From Paguma larvata (Eukaryota; Chordata; Mammalia; Carnivora; Viverridae), in contig CM057825.1 of the NCBI GenBank assembly GCA_030068075.1, positions 122,547,239-122,611,238 on the forward strand: DNA of 64,000 bases, in the 5' to 3' direction. The notes under the pieces were generated by a model. It was not told where the DNA came from. It saw only the letters and a list, made by a program, of their open reading frames with translations, and made no database searches. Numbering within the stretch: the first letter of the stretch is position 1; each line of letters opens with the position of its first letter. A program made the position numbers and the translations under genes. Below are positions 30,966 through 42,429 of the stretch, piece after piece.

Positions 30966-31019
30966 GGCGCGTCCTAAACACACAGCAGTGTGGCGGGCGG
31001 GGGAGTGGTTTATGCTCAG

Positions 31020-31205
31020 TGGGAACGCCGTGAGCCAGGCTCCGGAATTCCGGCCCCGAAGTAGTTCTAGCCAGCTGTGTGACCGTGGGCAAGGCCCTCA
31101 ACCTCTCTGAGCCCTGTTTCTACACCCGTGAGGTGGCAGGAACCCTTCTTCCTGTTTCGCAGGGGTGCCGGCAAGGATTAAATGCCACCCAGCCCCGTGT
31201 GGGCA
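31020..31205 (+). mobile_element. MIR fragment
   Basis: GTGAGCCAGGCTCCGGAATT, CAGCTGTGTGACCGTGGGC and GGCAAGGATTAAATGCC. Confidence 0.8.
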
Positions 31206-31899
31206 CCTGGTGCGCCTTAGCTCTTCTTGGAGCTATGACTTTATCCTGTCCCCCGCGGTCCCCCGCACACGGGACATCGGTCCAGGCCGCCCACCACAAA
31301 ACAGTCCCCTCCTCTCTCCAGCTTGCTTGCTTCCTCCCTCCCCGGCAGCGTCTGGCCAGCGAGCAGACTTGATGCTGAGCTGAGGGGTGTGGGGGTGGGG
31401 TGTGGGGGATGGGCTGGGTTTGGAATGTATGTCCTGGTGTCATGGTGATGAAGGAGGCACTCTGCCCCCTGGCTGTGATTCAGCAGTTAGGATGCTACTT
31501 CCTGTGCCGTGGGGGAGGGGGGAAAGGTGTCCTTGTGACCTGCTGTAGAGACATCGTGACCCCCCCCAATCCCAGCATCAGGTGAGGACCTAGCAGCTGG
31601 TCCACCTCTTGGTGCCACGCACGGGGTGACTGCGACCCCGAAGCAGGAGCCTTCAGCTGCCTGCGCCCCCTGGACTGGGAGGCAAATCGAAGAGGGAACC
31701 TTCTAGAGCTGTGTCCGCACTGCGTGTTTCCCTTTGTCCTCACAAAAGATTTCGTAACAATAACCTCAGTTGTGTAGGTGACGCTGGCTCTGTTATCCAC
31801 AACCTGTGTGACCTGTGAAGTCACCTCATCCTAGCTTTGGTTTCCCAGCAAAACAAGCGTTGGGGCCAGACCCCACTGAGTCATGCATGCACGCGGTCG
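31206..31899. other. Unique DNA with one weak MIR trace
   Basis: A MIR-like stretch (CCTGTGTGACCTGTGAAGTC) lies near 31803. No gene recognised. Confidence 0.45.
31661..31676 (-). promoter_or_regulatory. Weak CTCF-like site
   Basis: Minus-strand AGTCCAGGGGGCGCAG keeps the CAGGGGGCGC core but misses the upstream CCA. Motif likeness only. Confidence 0.25.
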
Positions 31900-32330
31900 G
31901 TCCGCCAGCATTTGCTGAGCACCTACTAGGTGGCACCTGCCGGGTGCCCGGCTAAGCAGGGAAGGGGGGAGGGGGGCAGACCCAGCTGTGGACAGCTGCG
32001 CGGGGAACCACACGCTGGGTCCTGGGTGGCGTGGCCTGTGACTGAAAGCCGAAGCATGGGAAGGAGCCGGCCATCCAGGGTGTCAGAGGAGGAACATTGG
32101 GGCGGGGGAGCGGCCCGTGCAAAGACCCAGAGGCACAGTGGGGTTCATGTTGTCAGAGTTCAACGGGGGGTGGGGGAGCTCCATGGGCAGGAGGGAGTGG
32201 GGAGTGAGCAGGGGCCCCCGAGACAGCCTCAGGAGCCCATGCTTCCTCCTGGGGCTCCTGAGGAAGCCATGGCAGGACTGAGGAGGGTCGTGACTGGGTC
32301 TCTCTGACACTTGCCGCGGAGCCTCTAGTG
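31900..32330 (-). mobile_element. L2 LINE fragment
   Basis: GCATTTGCTGAGCACCTACT, CGGCCCGTGCAAAGACCCAG and GGGTCGTGACTGGGTCTC in antisense L2 order. Confidence 0.7.
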
Positions 32331-32369
32331 TCACACTCACTGCGCTGGGCTCCGGGACAGAGGATACCT

Positions 32370-32850
32370 AAGGTAGTTAAATAGTGTTGACCGCATACTC
32401 TGTGCCAGGGACCACATAAGCCCTGATAGATGTTCATATATGTGCGCGTATGTGCGTATTTTATTTTATTTTTTATATATTTAAAAATTTAATGTTCATT
32501 AATTTTTGAGAGAGAGACTAAGCCTGAGCAGGGGAGGGCAGAGAGAGAGGGAGACAGAATCCGAAGCAGGCTCCAGGCTCTGAGCCGTCAGCACAGAGCC
32601 CGATGCGGGGCTCAAACCCACGAACCACGAGATCATGACCTGAGCCGAAGCCCAACGCTTAACCGACTGAGCTGCCCAGGCGCCCGTCGTGTGTGTGTAG
32701 TTTAATTAAAAAAAAAAACAACCCACTCCAACCTCATGATGACTTTGACACGGGCCTATCATTAGTCCCATTCTGAAGGTGGGAAAACTGAGGCACAGGG
32801 AAGTCAACTGGCTTGCCCCAGGTCCCACAGTAGGAAGGGGAGGGGTTGGA
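32370..32850 (-). mobile_element. MIR split by a SINE
   Basis: Left: GCATACTCTGTGCCAGGGAC. Right, after the SINE: GAAGGTGGGAAAACTGAGGC and GGCTTGCCCCAGGTCCCAC. Confidence 0.78.
32478..32685 (-). mobile_element. CAN-SINE nested in MIR
   Basis: TTTAATGTTCATTAATTTTT tail, GAATCCGAAGCAGGCTCCAG, head GCCCAGGCGCCC. Confidence 0.94.
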
Positions 32851-33044
32851 GAAAGAGGCTGAGAATTGGCAGATCGGGGGTGGCTGGGGGCGATCTCGGG
32901 TGTCTGGCTGGGTAACTGGTGGGTGGCGATGCCTGCAGGGTGCGGGGCGCACGAGGACGAGCAGCTGTCTCCGCACGCTGCGCTCCCTGAGCTTGTTTCC
33001 CCGGGGTGGGGCAGCGTCCCTGGGTTTCTGGCCCTTCCTTCAAG

Positions 33045-33390
33045 AGGCAGCAGGGAGTGGTTGTCAAAAGCACAAGCCAGGAGGCTCCTGGCTGGCTCCG
33101 TCAGTGGAGCGCGCAACTCTCGATGTCGGGGTCCTGTGTTCGAGCCCCACGTTGGGCGTAGAGACTACTTAAAAATAAAATCTTAAAACAAGAAAACATA
33201 AAAGACCCGGAGCTGTGTGACCTGGGGCCATTCACATAACCTCTCTGTGCTTCGGTTTCCTTATTAGCGAAATAGGGAATGGACTGGTCGCTCCTCCTCT
33301 AGGGTCTGCAGGGATTAAATGAGATAGTGTCTGTCTGGTGCCCCCACCGGGAGCAGGCTCTAAATAGGTTAATAAGGATGAAAGAGGCTC
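33045..33390 (+). mobile_element. MIR split by a short SINE
   Basis: GAGTGGTTGTCAAAAGCACA at the left. After the SINE, GAGCTGTGTGACCTGGGGC, CTTCGGTTTCCTTATTAGCG and GCAGGGATTAAATGAGATAG. Confidence 0.82.
33084..33190 (+). mobile_element. Short tRNA-Lys-like CAN-SINE nested in MIR
   Basis: GGCTCCTGGCTGGCTCCGTC, GAGCGCGCAACTCTCGATG, GTGTTCGAGCCCCACGTTGG and GAGACTACTTAAAAATAAAA. A and B boxes are legible. No CT-rich domain. Confidence 0.88.
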
Positions 33391-34139
33391 AGGCATGGAG
33401 AGGCGACAGCAAAAGGGCCTGATGGTTGAAAATGCCCTCCCCCCCATGAGACACCATCGATAGTGACAGAGAGCCACTGCCCAGAGCTCAGGCATCCCCA
33501 CTGCCCAGGCTCCCTTTGCAGTGAACATCGGGGTGCAGGGCCCTGACTTAGCTCCCTTCCAGGCTCCGGCGGGGGGGAAGGGGTCGCTGGCGTTCCGGCC
33601 AGATGCCTCCCACGGTTTCCTTAATCGGAAGCAGGAAACAGAAGGGCTAATCCTCTGGCCTGCCCCTGTCGGCTCCGGCCACTGCCCACGCGGCAGGGTC
33701 AGGCGACTGTCACATGCTGCCCCGTGTTTACATGGTGACCATCTCTGTGCGGTAGAGTCATCTGAAAATACGAAACCTCGGTCAGAAACCACGTGACCCT
33801 CAAAGAGCATGAGGGCAGGGAACCGAGCTGAGGGGTCCCAAAATCCCCAGGACCCTCTCGGCAGCCTGGAGAAGCCCATGGACCCCTTCCAAAATTATGT
33901 TCGTTTTCTGTTTCTTTTTTTATAGTTTATTTGGTTTTGAGAGATGAAAAAAAACCAAAACGCAAGCCGTGGACCCGAAGGTCAGCAGCAGGCAGACACT
34001 ATTTCAGGCACAGTCACACCTGGCTGGCCTTTGAAAGAAGAAATCTATGCGCCCCAAGAAATGCGTGTATCAGAATTTTCTCGGTGGGCGCCTCCTTGAG
34101 CCCCAATCTTACCCAGTAGAAATGGAACTGACGCAAGCC
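33391..34139. other. Unique DNA, no gene seen
   Basis: A scrap of SINE tail (TATAGTTTATTTGGTTTTGA) lies near 33924. A 215-codon minus-strand frame ends in MIR sequence and has no recognisable domain. Confidence 0.4.
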
Positions 34140-34400
34140 GCGCCTGCCGTTTTAATTTCCTTGTACCGGTGTTTAAAAACGCAAAGAAGAAGCAGAGGAA
34201 GTTAATTCTAACGATCTACTTGATTTAGTCCAACATACCCAAAATATTAACATGTCAACACATAATCGATATTTTCAAATGAACCGAGTCTCCAAAATCT
34301 CGTGTGTATTTCACAGAATAGCTCAGTTGCGACCAGCCGTATTTCAGGCACTCGGTGGCCACGTGTGGCCAGTTGGCCGCCATGTAGACAGTATAGTTGG
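34140..34400 (+). mobile_element. Old DNA-transposon-like repeat, unassigned
   Basis: GCAGAGGAAGTTAATTCTAA, CCAACATACCCAAAATATTA and GGCACTCGGTGGCCACGTGT with TGGCCAGTTGGCCGCCATGT resemble a dispersed mammalian repeat ending in 'gccacatgtggctagtggct'-type sequence. Confidence 0.5.
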
Positions 34401-34619
34401 AGACCCTGAAATCTCCTTATAGCGAAACTTGGGTTTTTTTTCCCTTAAATTTCCAGTTACTTAAATCCCGTGTTTTGTGTCTGGTTCTCGCCCTTCTTTT
34501 GTTCTTTTCCTTCTCTGTATGATCTGATTTTGATGAGGACTTGATAAAGCTGATCATTAAGGCAGATCCTCTTTCTTTGCCCATGCTTCGAATGTTCTTT
34601 TTCATCCTTTTTTCTCTTA

Positions 34620-35340
34620 AAAAAATCTTTTCCTCCAATATTTTATTGTGAAAATGTTCAAACATAAAGAAGAATTGAAGAAATTGTCCAGTAAACAGCC
34701 ATGTACCAATTGCCCAGGTAACATTTTGTTATATTTGTTTTATCACCCACCCATCCACCCACCCATCCATCTACCCACCCATCCATCTATCCACCTATCC
34801 ATCTACCCATCCGCCCGCCACCCACCACTCCACCAACCATCCACCCACCCATCCACCACGCCATCCACCCACCCAACCATCCACCCTCCCACCCATCTAT
34901 CCACCTATCATCTACCATCCACCCCACCCACCCCTCCATTATTCGCCATCCATCCCATCCTCATCCGACCCACCCATCCATCTACCCACCCATCCATCTA
35001 TCCACCTATCCATCTACCCATCCACCCACCCACCCACCCATCCATCCACCCATCCATCCATCCACCCACCCACCCATCCATCCACCCATCCATCCACCCA
35101 CCCACCCACCCATCCATCCACCCATCCACCCATCCATCCATCCGCCCATCCATCCACCCACCCACCTGCCCATCCACCCACCCACCCATCCATCCACCCA
35201 CCCACCCACCCACCCGCCCATCCATCCACCCACCCATCCACCCTCCATCTCTCTATCTCTCCATCTATCTTTTTCATGCATTTCAAAGTAAGTTGCTGAC
35301 ATCAGTGCCCCCTCCTTAAACACTTGGGCACTTTTGTTTT
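34620..35340 (-). mobile_element. Old LINE containing a huge tetranucleotide expansion
   Basis: CAATATTTTATTGTGAAAAT, GTTCAAACATAAAGAAGAAT and TTGTTATATTTGTTTTATCA precede the array. CATGCATTTCAAAGTAAGTT and GCTGACATCAGTGCCCCCTC follow it. Together they form one continuous antisense L1ME-like 3' region. Confidence 0.65.
34743..35270. repeat. (CCAT/CCAC)n tetranucleotide array, about 530 bp
   Basis: ATCC and ACCC units alternate (CCATCCACCCACCCATCC), with TCTA variants near both ends. The tetranucleotide leaves several frames open on both strands. None is a gene. Confidence 0.97.
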
Positions 35341-35570
35341 TGTTTTTGGCGTGTATTTCGATAACTACTGTTGAGTGTTTGGGGTCTTTTTCAATGGGGC
35401 ATTGAAAAACACACAGCTTGCAAAATACTCAGCTTACAACAGAAGTTAGCTAAGGATATCTACAGTGACAGTCATGAGATAAAAAAAGTCCCTGTGATTC
35501 CCGATGGTGACAGAGTCCGTGGGTGTTGCTACATTAGGAATTGAAATTACATACTAAATTTCAGTTGTAG

Positions 35571-35783
35571 GGGTACCCAGGCGGCACAGTCGGTTAAGCG
35601 TCCGACTTCAGCTCAGGTCATGATTTCCTGGTTTCTGGGTTTGAGCCCCACATCAGGCTCTGTGGGAGCCTGCTTTGGACTCTGTGTCTCCCTCTCTCTC
35701 TGCCCCTGCCCTGCTCTCACACTCTGTCTCTGTCTCTCTCTCTCTCTCAAAAATAAACATTAAAAAATAAATAATAAGTAAAT
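35571..35783 (+). mobile_element. CAN-SINE with perfect 15-bp target duplication
   Basis: AAATTTCAGTTGTAG at 35556-35570 and 35784-35798. Head GGGTACCCAGGCGGCACAG, tail AAATAATAAGTAAAT-like. Confidence 0.97.
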
Positions 35784-35999
35784 AAATTTCAGTTGTAGGC
35801 TAGTGAAACGAAGGTGTGATTTTTTTCCTGTCCAAATCCACAGACCCTCTGAATTTGAGGACCGCATCTCCATTCTTACATTTGAAAGCTCAAGTCAAGC
35901 CTGCCGTCACCATGCTAAGACAAATGCTACCAGGAAGAAATACTGACCGTTGTTACGTTCATTGTCTTATGTAATCCTTCCATTGTTCCTGTGAGGATA

Positions 36000-36670
36000 A
36001 ACGAAAACCGTTGCTCTGCTCACGACACTTCCGACATCAGATATGTGGGGGTTCCCCGAACCGTTTCTCGAACTTTCCACACACCAACCCGGCGTCCCAT
36101 AGTTCAATCCAATTCCACCCCTAGCTACCTGGAGTTAACCCCACAGGTGAACAGCTCAGTCCCACCAGACATCGGTCACAAATATCCGGTCCCCAGAGGG
36201 TCCCCACTTTCGTCTGACTCGGGTGCGACTGAAGATTCTCATTACCATACCAGGTTTGGTAATTTGCTGGCACAGCTCATGACACTCAGAGACACCGATG
36301 TGTACCATTCTGTTGTAAAGGATATGATAAAGGGGTGATATCCGGGAGGCTCCCGAGCGCAGGAGGTCTGTCTCGGTGGAGTTGGGGTGCGCCACCCTCC
36401 CAGCACATAGGTGTGTTCCGCTTGGAAGCTGGCTGAAGCCTATAGTTTAGGGATTTTTATAGAAGCCTCATCACATAGGCATGATGGATCATTAACTCGA
36501 TCTCCAGGCCCTCACCCTCCCTGAGGATAGAAGATGGGGCTGAAAATTCCAAGCTTCGAATCACGGCTTGATCTTTCTGGAGAGCGACTCGCATCCAGGA
36601 GCCCATGAAGAGTCACCTCGTTAGAAGCAAAAGACACTCCTATCACCCAGGAAATTCCAAGGAGCTCTGT
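36000..36670 (+). mobile_element. LTR-like ERVL repeat, copy 1
   Basis: GTAAAGGATATGATAAAGGG, GGAGTTGGGGTGCGCCACC, TTTTATAGAAGCCTCATCAC, ATAGGCATGATGGATCATTA and CTCCTATCACCCAGGAAATT run in the same order as 46040-46372. It looks like a solo endogenous-retrovirus LTR. No internal viral genes are present. Confidence 0.55.
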
Positions 36671-36684
36671 GAACTGTGGTCCAG

Positions 36685-36875
36685 ACGGACTTAGAGAAGC
36701 CAGCTGGGGTTCACATCCCACCTCTGCAGCCTCGGGGGAGTCACTCAACCTCTCTGTGCCTGGTTTCCTCTCCTGAAAATCAAGATGATGGTACCCACAT
36801 CAGAGGGTTGTCGAGACGGAGAGGGGCTGGCACACGGGAAGTGCCACGTAAGTGTTTGCTATGATTATGGTCTAG
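36685..36875 (+). mobile_element. MIR, near full length
   Basis: GGGGTTCACATCCCACCTCT, CTCAACCTCTCTGTGCCTGG and CACGTAAGTGTTTGCTATGA. Confidence 0.85.
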
Positions 36876-37203
36876 AACGTACAGCCTTGGCAGGAACATT
36901 TCGGGCGGGGTTCCTTCCGTTCCCAGGGCTGCACGCCTGGCCCCAGAAGGTGGGTGTCCCTGCCACCTGCCATGGGGCTCCCCCAGCCCTGCTTCTCGGT
37001 GGCACTAGTGCCTGCTCTGTCTGGCGCCTGTGGACCCGATACCCCAGCTCGGTCCCACGCCTGCGTCCTAGCCGCCAGGAGCCCAGTGAAATGCAGGGCC
37101 GCCATCGCCAGTCTTCCCAGGGGGAGGCCGACCTCCGTCTCACTGAGACCCAAAGGGTTGGCATTTCTCCACGTGTGGGAAGGGCACAGTCTGGGCGGCC
37201 CCC

Positions 37204-37222
37204 AGACAGTGCCCCCTGGCCA
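37204..37222 (-). promoter_or_regulatory. Weak CTCF-like site
   Basis: Minus-strand GTGGCCAGGGGGCACTGTC keeps CCAGGGGGCAC. Motif likeness only. Confidence 0.28.
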
Positions 37223-37919
37223 CACAGAGGGTGTTCTTCTTGCCCCCTGTGCAGATGAGCAAACCGAGGCTTGGGGGTGGGGGTGAGGGAGCCCTGGCCC
37301 CATGGTCTTGCTCTTTCCTACCTCCTGCCTCCCCCAGAAACACGCAGGGGCTTGGCTCCGCTCTCGCCCCGGGGGCGTGCCCGAGGCGGCCCACGCTTCG
37401 GCCATGAAGGGGTACAGGGGCTGGAGTCCTGGATGGGAAATGCCCTTTGTCATCCCACAGACAAAAGGTCTCAGTCCACGGGGTCAGGGGCGGGGTGCTG
37501 ATGGCAAAAGGGGTCCTGCTGGGGATACCGACCCCTGATCCAAGGAGGGAGGCTGGAAGGCTGGAGGAGCTGCCGGGCCGCAGCTTGGATCTCTGCTCTG
37601 TTTGCCAGCCCAGCCCGCTTCCTACTTTGGGGCCCTGACTTGGGGTGGGTGGGGGAGGGGCGCGGGTGATGCCCTGGGGGAGGACAGGGCAGGGGGCTGT
37701 GGGGTGTCTGTGGTCAGACAGAAACCACCTCGTCGGGGAGGCATGTTGTAACCGGGGAGGTGACACAGGCGCCTCTCTGAGGACAGGGACGCCTCCGGGG
37801 CCCCGTGGCCACACCCGGATGTGTCCCGGGCACCCGGAGGCAGGGGGCGGGGGGGGAGAGGGAGGAGGAGGAGGGGACGCGCTGAAAGGGAAGCGAACCG
37901 GATCAGGGGCTGGCTGGAG

Positions 37920-38160
37920 GGGCTGCGTGCACGCGTGTGGGTACACGCGTGAACACATGTGTGCACGCCCCTGCTCACGACTGTGCACGTGGCGGCCATG
38001 GGACCATGTTTATGTTCGGAGTGCATCTGTGTGCGTTTATGTGCGTCTGCGTGTGCGCACGTGTGCTCGTGTCTGTCTGCACGTAAGATTTTATCTGCGG
38101 TTGCATGTGTCCCCCTGGGGGTGTCTCTGTGTTGGTAGTAGCGTCATACGTACCTGTCGC
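37920..38160. repeat. Alternating GT/CG tract, Z-DNA prone
   Basis: GTGCACGCGTGTGGGTACAC, GCGTGTGCGCACGTGTGCTC and neighbours alternate purine and pyrimidine for long stretches. A related tract lies at 38440-38525. Confidence 0.75.
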
Positions 38161-38174
38161 TCATGCTGATAACC

Positions 38175-38355
38175 GTGCATCTGGGGGCTTACGTGCATGA
38201 ACTCGGTTAGCCCCCTCAACAACGCTTCGAGGTCGGGACTACCATCCCAGTGTTCAGATGAGAAGACGGAGGCACAGAGAGGTTGAGCGACTCTCCCTTG
38301 GTTCCAGAGGTGGGATCTGAACCCAGACTCCACGTGGTTCACAGAGCCCTGGGGT
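38175..38355 (-). mobile_element. MIR, near full length
   Basis: GTTCAGATGAGAAGACGGAG, GCACAGAGAGGTTGAGCGAC and TGGGATCTGAACCCAGACTC. Confidence 0.88.
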
Positions 38356-39016
38356 TGCCCACGTCCGCACGGACAGGCAGCCCTCTGGGGACGTGTCCCC
38401 CCGTGTTCCGTCCCAGCGAGGTGGACACACGGGGGCAGGGGTGTCTGCACGCCTGCGCGTGGCCCAGGCATGCGTGTGGGCGGGTGTGTGGTCACATGCG
38501 TGTCTGCACGTGTGTGTGCACGGCTCTGGGGGGGGCTCCAAGAGCGGCCCGTGGGCACCAGATTGGCCCCACCCTTTCTCTCTAAGAGCAAATCTGGGGC
38601 AAGTCAGCCCCGGACACCCTCAGGCCCTCCCACCCCCCGCCGGGCCCGGAGCGGCCTTTGTTGCCTGTGTCGTGGCTGCTGCCGTGGGATCCCGTGGAAT
38701 TCTAGGCACTTGCCTTTGGAGGGCCGCTGAGGGCGGGCAGCCTGGTCACTTGTGGGGGCTGGACTTTGTCCTTCGAGGGCTCAAGACTGTGACATTTGCC
38801 AAGCCATTGCAGGGTCTGGGTGACAACTCTCTTGGGACTGGAGCCCGGCTGGCAGCAGGCTCCGCCTGGCTCTGCGGGGCCTCCTCCACGAGGGCCCGGC
38901 CAAGGGACCCCATGCGCCGGGCCGCTGGGCCAGAGGGGCGCAGGGGGACGCGTCCCAAGAGGCTCCGGGTCACGGAGTCAGGGGCACCTGATGGCTGCAT
39001 CTTGCTGTCTCTTTGC
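38356..39016. other. GC-rich unique DNA, no gene seen
   Basis: Overlapping open frames on both strands (up to 259 codons, extending into the LTR) indicate GC composition and not a gene. Confidence 0.45.
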
Positions 39017-39430
39017 ACCTGTAGTGGGCTGATAGTGACCCCTGCCTGTCCCTCCCCCTCCAAAAAAAAGGTATGACTTCCGGGACCTGTCACTGTGACC
39101 TTATTTGGCACAGGGGTCTTTGCAAAAGTCATTAAGTTTAGGCTCTCGGAACCAGACCGTTGCGGATTTAGGGTGAGCCCGAACCCCAGTGACTGGTGTC
39201 TGTACGAGGAAGGAGGGAGCATCTGAGCCGGAGAATCAGAGACACCCGTGAAGACCCGCAGCTCCCCGGGAAACCGCGAGAGGCCAGCGTTCACCCCTAA
39301 GGCCTCTGGAAGGGGCGCGACCCTGCTGTCACCTCGGTTTCCAGCTTCTGCCCTACAGACTGTGAAAGAGGAAACCTCTAGTTTGGAGGCACCCGGTGTG
39401 TGGTAATCTGTTAGAGCCCCAGGAACCCAT
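39017..39430 (+). mobile_element. ERVL-MaLR-type LTR
   Basis: GTAGTGGGCTGATAGTGACC, GACCTTATTTGGCACAGGGG, TCTTTGCAAAAGTCATTAAG, AGTGACTGGTGTCTGTACG and GTGTGTGGTAATCTGTTAGA are the sense order of a MaLR-class solo LTR. Confidence 0.72.
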
Positions 39431-39489
39431 GCCACCCCCCGCAGCCGCCTCCCCGCCGGCACGCTCAGCCCCCCGCAGCCTGGTGACTT

Positions 39490-39590
39490 TTCTTCTGCGG
39501 TCCTGGTTCTTGTCTCTTTCACCACGGTAGGCCTCAGTTTCCACCAACGTAAACCGGGGACCGTAATAACAACGCTGCTCAGACATTGCT
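39490..39590 (+). mobile_element. MIR fragment
   Basis: GTAGGCCTCAGTTTCCACC and CCGGGGACCGTAATAACAAC. Confidence 0.72.
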
Positions 39591-39919
39591 TAGCTGAGCC
39601 AGATCTGTCGAGGGCGGCGGTGATCGCAGGGGGCCGCTGCTCCCGGGTGGTCCCTGTCCCCCCCTGCTCATGGGTGGCACCTGTCCCCCACGCATCAAAG
39701 GCAATGGGAAATTTTAATTCAATGTGGGGGGGCGTACGTTATCCATAAATGTATCTTGGAACATTTGGCCGTCACGAACCATGGTCGACATCAGCTTGGA
39801 GGGTAGTATCCCTGGCTTAGCCTGGTGTTTGGCACAGTCACCATATAATTAATGGTGGTATCTGATTAGCTGCTGGCAGGGAGGCCACCCACCCACTTAC
39901 CAGCTTCCTTCATTCCTGC

Positions 39920-40260
39920 CACACCTGTTTCCTGAGCATCGATCTGGTCAGTGCGTCTGGCACTGCTGGCACCAAGGCAGTCGAGCCCCAGGGCCATCCT
40001 CGGGGCGCTCAGTCTTGTGGCAAGGCAGGTGGACAGGGACAGCGACAGCATAAGACGGGGAGAGGGGTGGCAGACAGGAAGGAGGGCTGGGGTCAGGAAA
40101 GGCCTCCTGGAGTCAGGCGAGGCCCGAGGCCAGAGCAGAGGACAAATAGGCCAGGAGTAGGCAGGGAAAGGCGTTCTCGGCCGCAAGACCACAGGTGCAA
40201 AGGCCCAGGGGCAGGAGCGTGTGGGAAAATAGAGACTCATCGGTATTCAGAGCACCCAGG
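39920..40260 (-). mobile_element. L2 LINE fragment
   Basis: CACACCTGTTTCCTGAGCAT, GTCAGGAAAGGCCTCCTGGA and CACAGGTGCAAAGGCCCAGG in antisense L2 order. Confidence 0.68.
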
Positions 40261-42429
40261 GCTCGGGAGGTGGGTCATGGTGAGCCATGAGGCCCAAGGG
40301 GTCTCCCCAGGAGCCTGGCCTGTGGGGGGCTGGTCTTGTGCTCAGCGCCTTAAGGATCATTGAAGCAATTCTGGTTCAAGGCCAAGGCCGGACTTCCTAT
40401 GTCTCTTCCTGAGTTCCTCCTCTGATAGTAGCCCCCCCCCCCAGCTTTATGGTCCAGCCCCGATTCTCAGGCCAGTGCTTTTCCATCCACAGGGACCCAC
40501 GGCAGGAGGGGACGTGAGGACCCAGGGCTCCCAACACCGAGGGGCTCTGGTAACCCCCGGCACAGAGGGAGGCCAGGGCAGGTGGGCCGGGAGGGCCCAG
40601 GAAGATGCTACACACACAGACACACACACACGCACGCATGCACGCATGCACGCACCCTGGTGACTGATTCCAGACCTTGCACCACAGACCCCCAGGGCCG
40701 GAACACTCAGAGATGTGCACAAAGCCAACACTTTTGGGGCACCTGCCACACACCGGGCCCCAGGCGGTGCAGCACCTGACACACGACCGTGTTTCCTGCG
40801 AGCTGCCCGGGATTCGAACCCAGCTCTGTCTGTCCCCAGAGCTCTGGGTGCTCGACCGCGGCGCCACCCTGTCCCCGCGAATCCCTCCCACCCTAGCCGC
40901 AGCCACGCGATGAGTCCCTTCCCTGAAAACGGGCGCGGGGTTCCGAGGAGGAAGGGAAGACCCTACCGGGCCGCCCCGCCGTGTGCCGGCAGCTCGGCCG
41001 CCTCCCTTACCCCCTTACCCTCCTCTACAGCCCAAAGGGAATGACGGCTCCCTCCTCCTGAGAACCTCCCCCTCCAAAAGCCACGTGCACCTAAATCCCC
41101 ATCTCAGGCTCTGTGTCTAGGGGGCCTAACATGAGGTCATGTCTCCCTTCCCCAGCCTAGAATCTAACCCTAGGGTCTCCGCCCTTCCAGAAAGAGCGTC
41201 CCTTCCTTGACGCAGCCTTTGCTTCCTCTGCCCCCTGGTGACCCCCCACCTCCCACCCCCCTGCTCCTGAGGTCCCGTGCTAGCCCACCGCTCAGCTAGA
41301 AGGGGCAGGACCAACTTCTTGGGACACTCCATCGCGATGGGAGTTCCAGAGGCTCCCCGACACACTGCAAGCTTTCGTTGGCCGGACGTTCTAGAAAGTG
41401 TTTTCTCGGAGCCTTAGAAAACCCAGCTCCCGGGATTCTGAGCTGGAGGGGGGCGGACCAGGGGCCCAGGCACTGTTTTCACACGAACGTGGAAAATCTG
41501 GGGCAGACCCGAGCGCGGCAGGTTCTTTGGGGCCACACCAACATCGGCGCCGGCTGGGGCCGGGATGAGTAAGACTCGTTCGGCAGAATAACCTGCTTGA
41601 GAAATGGACCCGGTCTTCGTTTGTCTGTTGATTCATCACGAAAGAATGGAAGGTATTTCCCCTCCCTCCACGTCTCCTTCAGAGAACAACTGTGTCCCTG
41701 TGTTCTGAAGGGCCGTGTTTGCCTTGGGCGGGTGGACAAGCAGCAGGTGCGTTAGGACAAAAGCCTGGTGCCTTGGCCAGGCAAACACTACGGTCCCACC
41801 ACAGTTCGCTTGTGCGTTGTGTCACCGGCCCCTGGGGAGCTTCAGGCGCGGCTGCATCCAGGGGCTCGGGCGGTGTGGTCAGGAATCCTTCTCCCTTTCC
41901 GGGCCCTGCTTTCCTTCGTTCTTGGGGGGGGGGAGAGAGGCTTTCTCCACGCGCTGCCCACGATATGTCTCCCAGCCGCAGGCGTTTACCTCACGGGCAC
42001 TGTTGAGATCTCCTCTTCAGAAATTCTAGTGAGAGTCCACGGGTCGAGTGTCCCTGCCTCGGCTTGGGTCGCAGGCCCATTCCTGAAGCCATCACTGTGG
42101 CCGGCCTCAGTCACATGCACACTCAGCCCTGAGAGCCGGGGGGAGGGAGGTCAGAGGCTGGGAAGAAGGGGACTCTGGGTAGCAGTGGTAAGAGGTGCCG
42201 GCTGTACCCAGCATCATCGCGGGCGGAGCCTGGCTGTCGCGAAGAGACTCGTAGGGGGTTCTGTAGGGACCCAGGCAGGGAAGGTCACATCCCAATTTCA
42301 CCAGACTCAGAAGAGGAAAAGTGCCGAGATCTTTCTCACAAGTGTCATGGAATCAATTCATACGATTTCCTGGGCATGAGTCCTAAATTCTGGGAATTTC
42401 CTCAGTCAGCTGAGTCTCCAGAAGTTTTA
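40261..42429. other. Unique GC-rich DNA, no gene seen
   Basis: About 2.2 kb with few recognisable repeats: a MIR-like scrap near 40808 (CGGGATTCGAACCCAGCTCT) and the CA/CG tract at 40612. No exon supported. Confidence 0.45.
40612..40655. repeat. CA/GCAT tract
   Basis: CACACACAGACACACACACA then GCACGCATGCACGCATGCAC. Confidence 0.85.

Larger units (their letters stand above)
36876..38174. other. GC-rich unique DNA, no gene seen
   Basis: MIR scrap near 37250 (GCAGATGAGCAAACCGAGGC) and a GT/CG tract from 37920. The 282-codon minus-strand frame (37140-37988) has low-complexity proline/serine composition with no recognisable domain. Confidence 0.45.

Noticed and set aside
33084..33190. Possible tRNA gene (A and B boxes)
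   Set aside because: Lacks a foldable cloverleaf acceptor stem, ends in an A-rich tail and belongs to a SINE.
34743..35270. Regular short-period array that might suggest CRISPR or minisatellite coding
   Set aside because: Period four with no spacers. A simple tetranucleotide repeat in a mammalian genome.
37140..37988. 282-codon minus-strand frame
   Set aside because: Low-complexity P/S-rich, GC-driven, overlapped by plus-strand frames, and partly MIR. No domain recognised.
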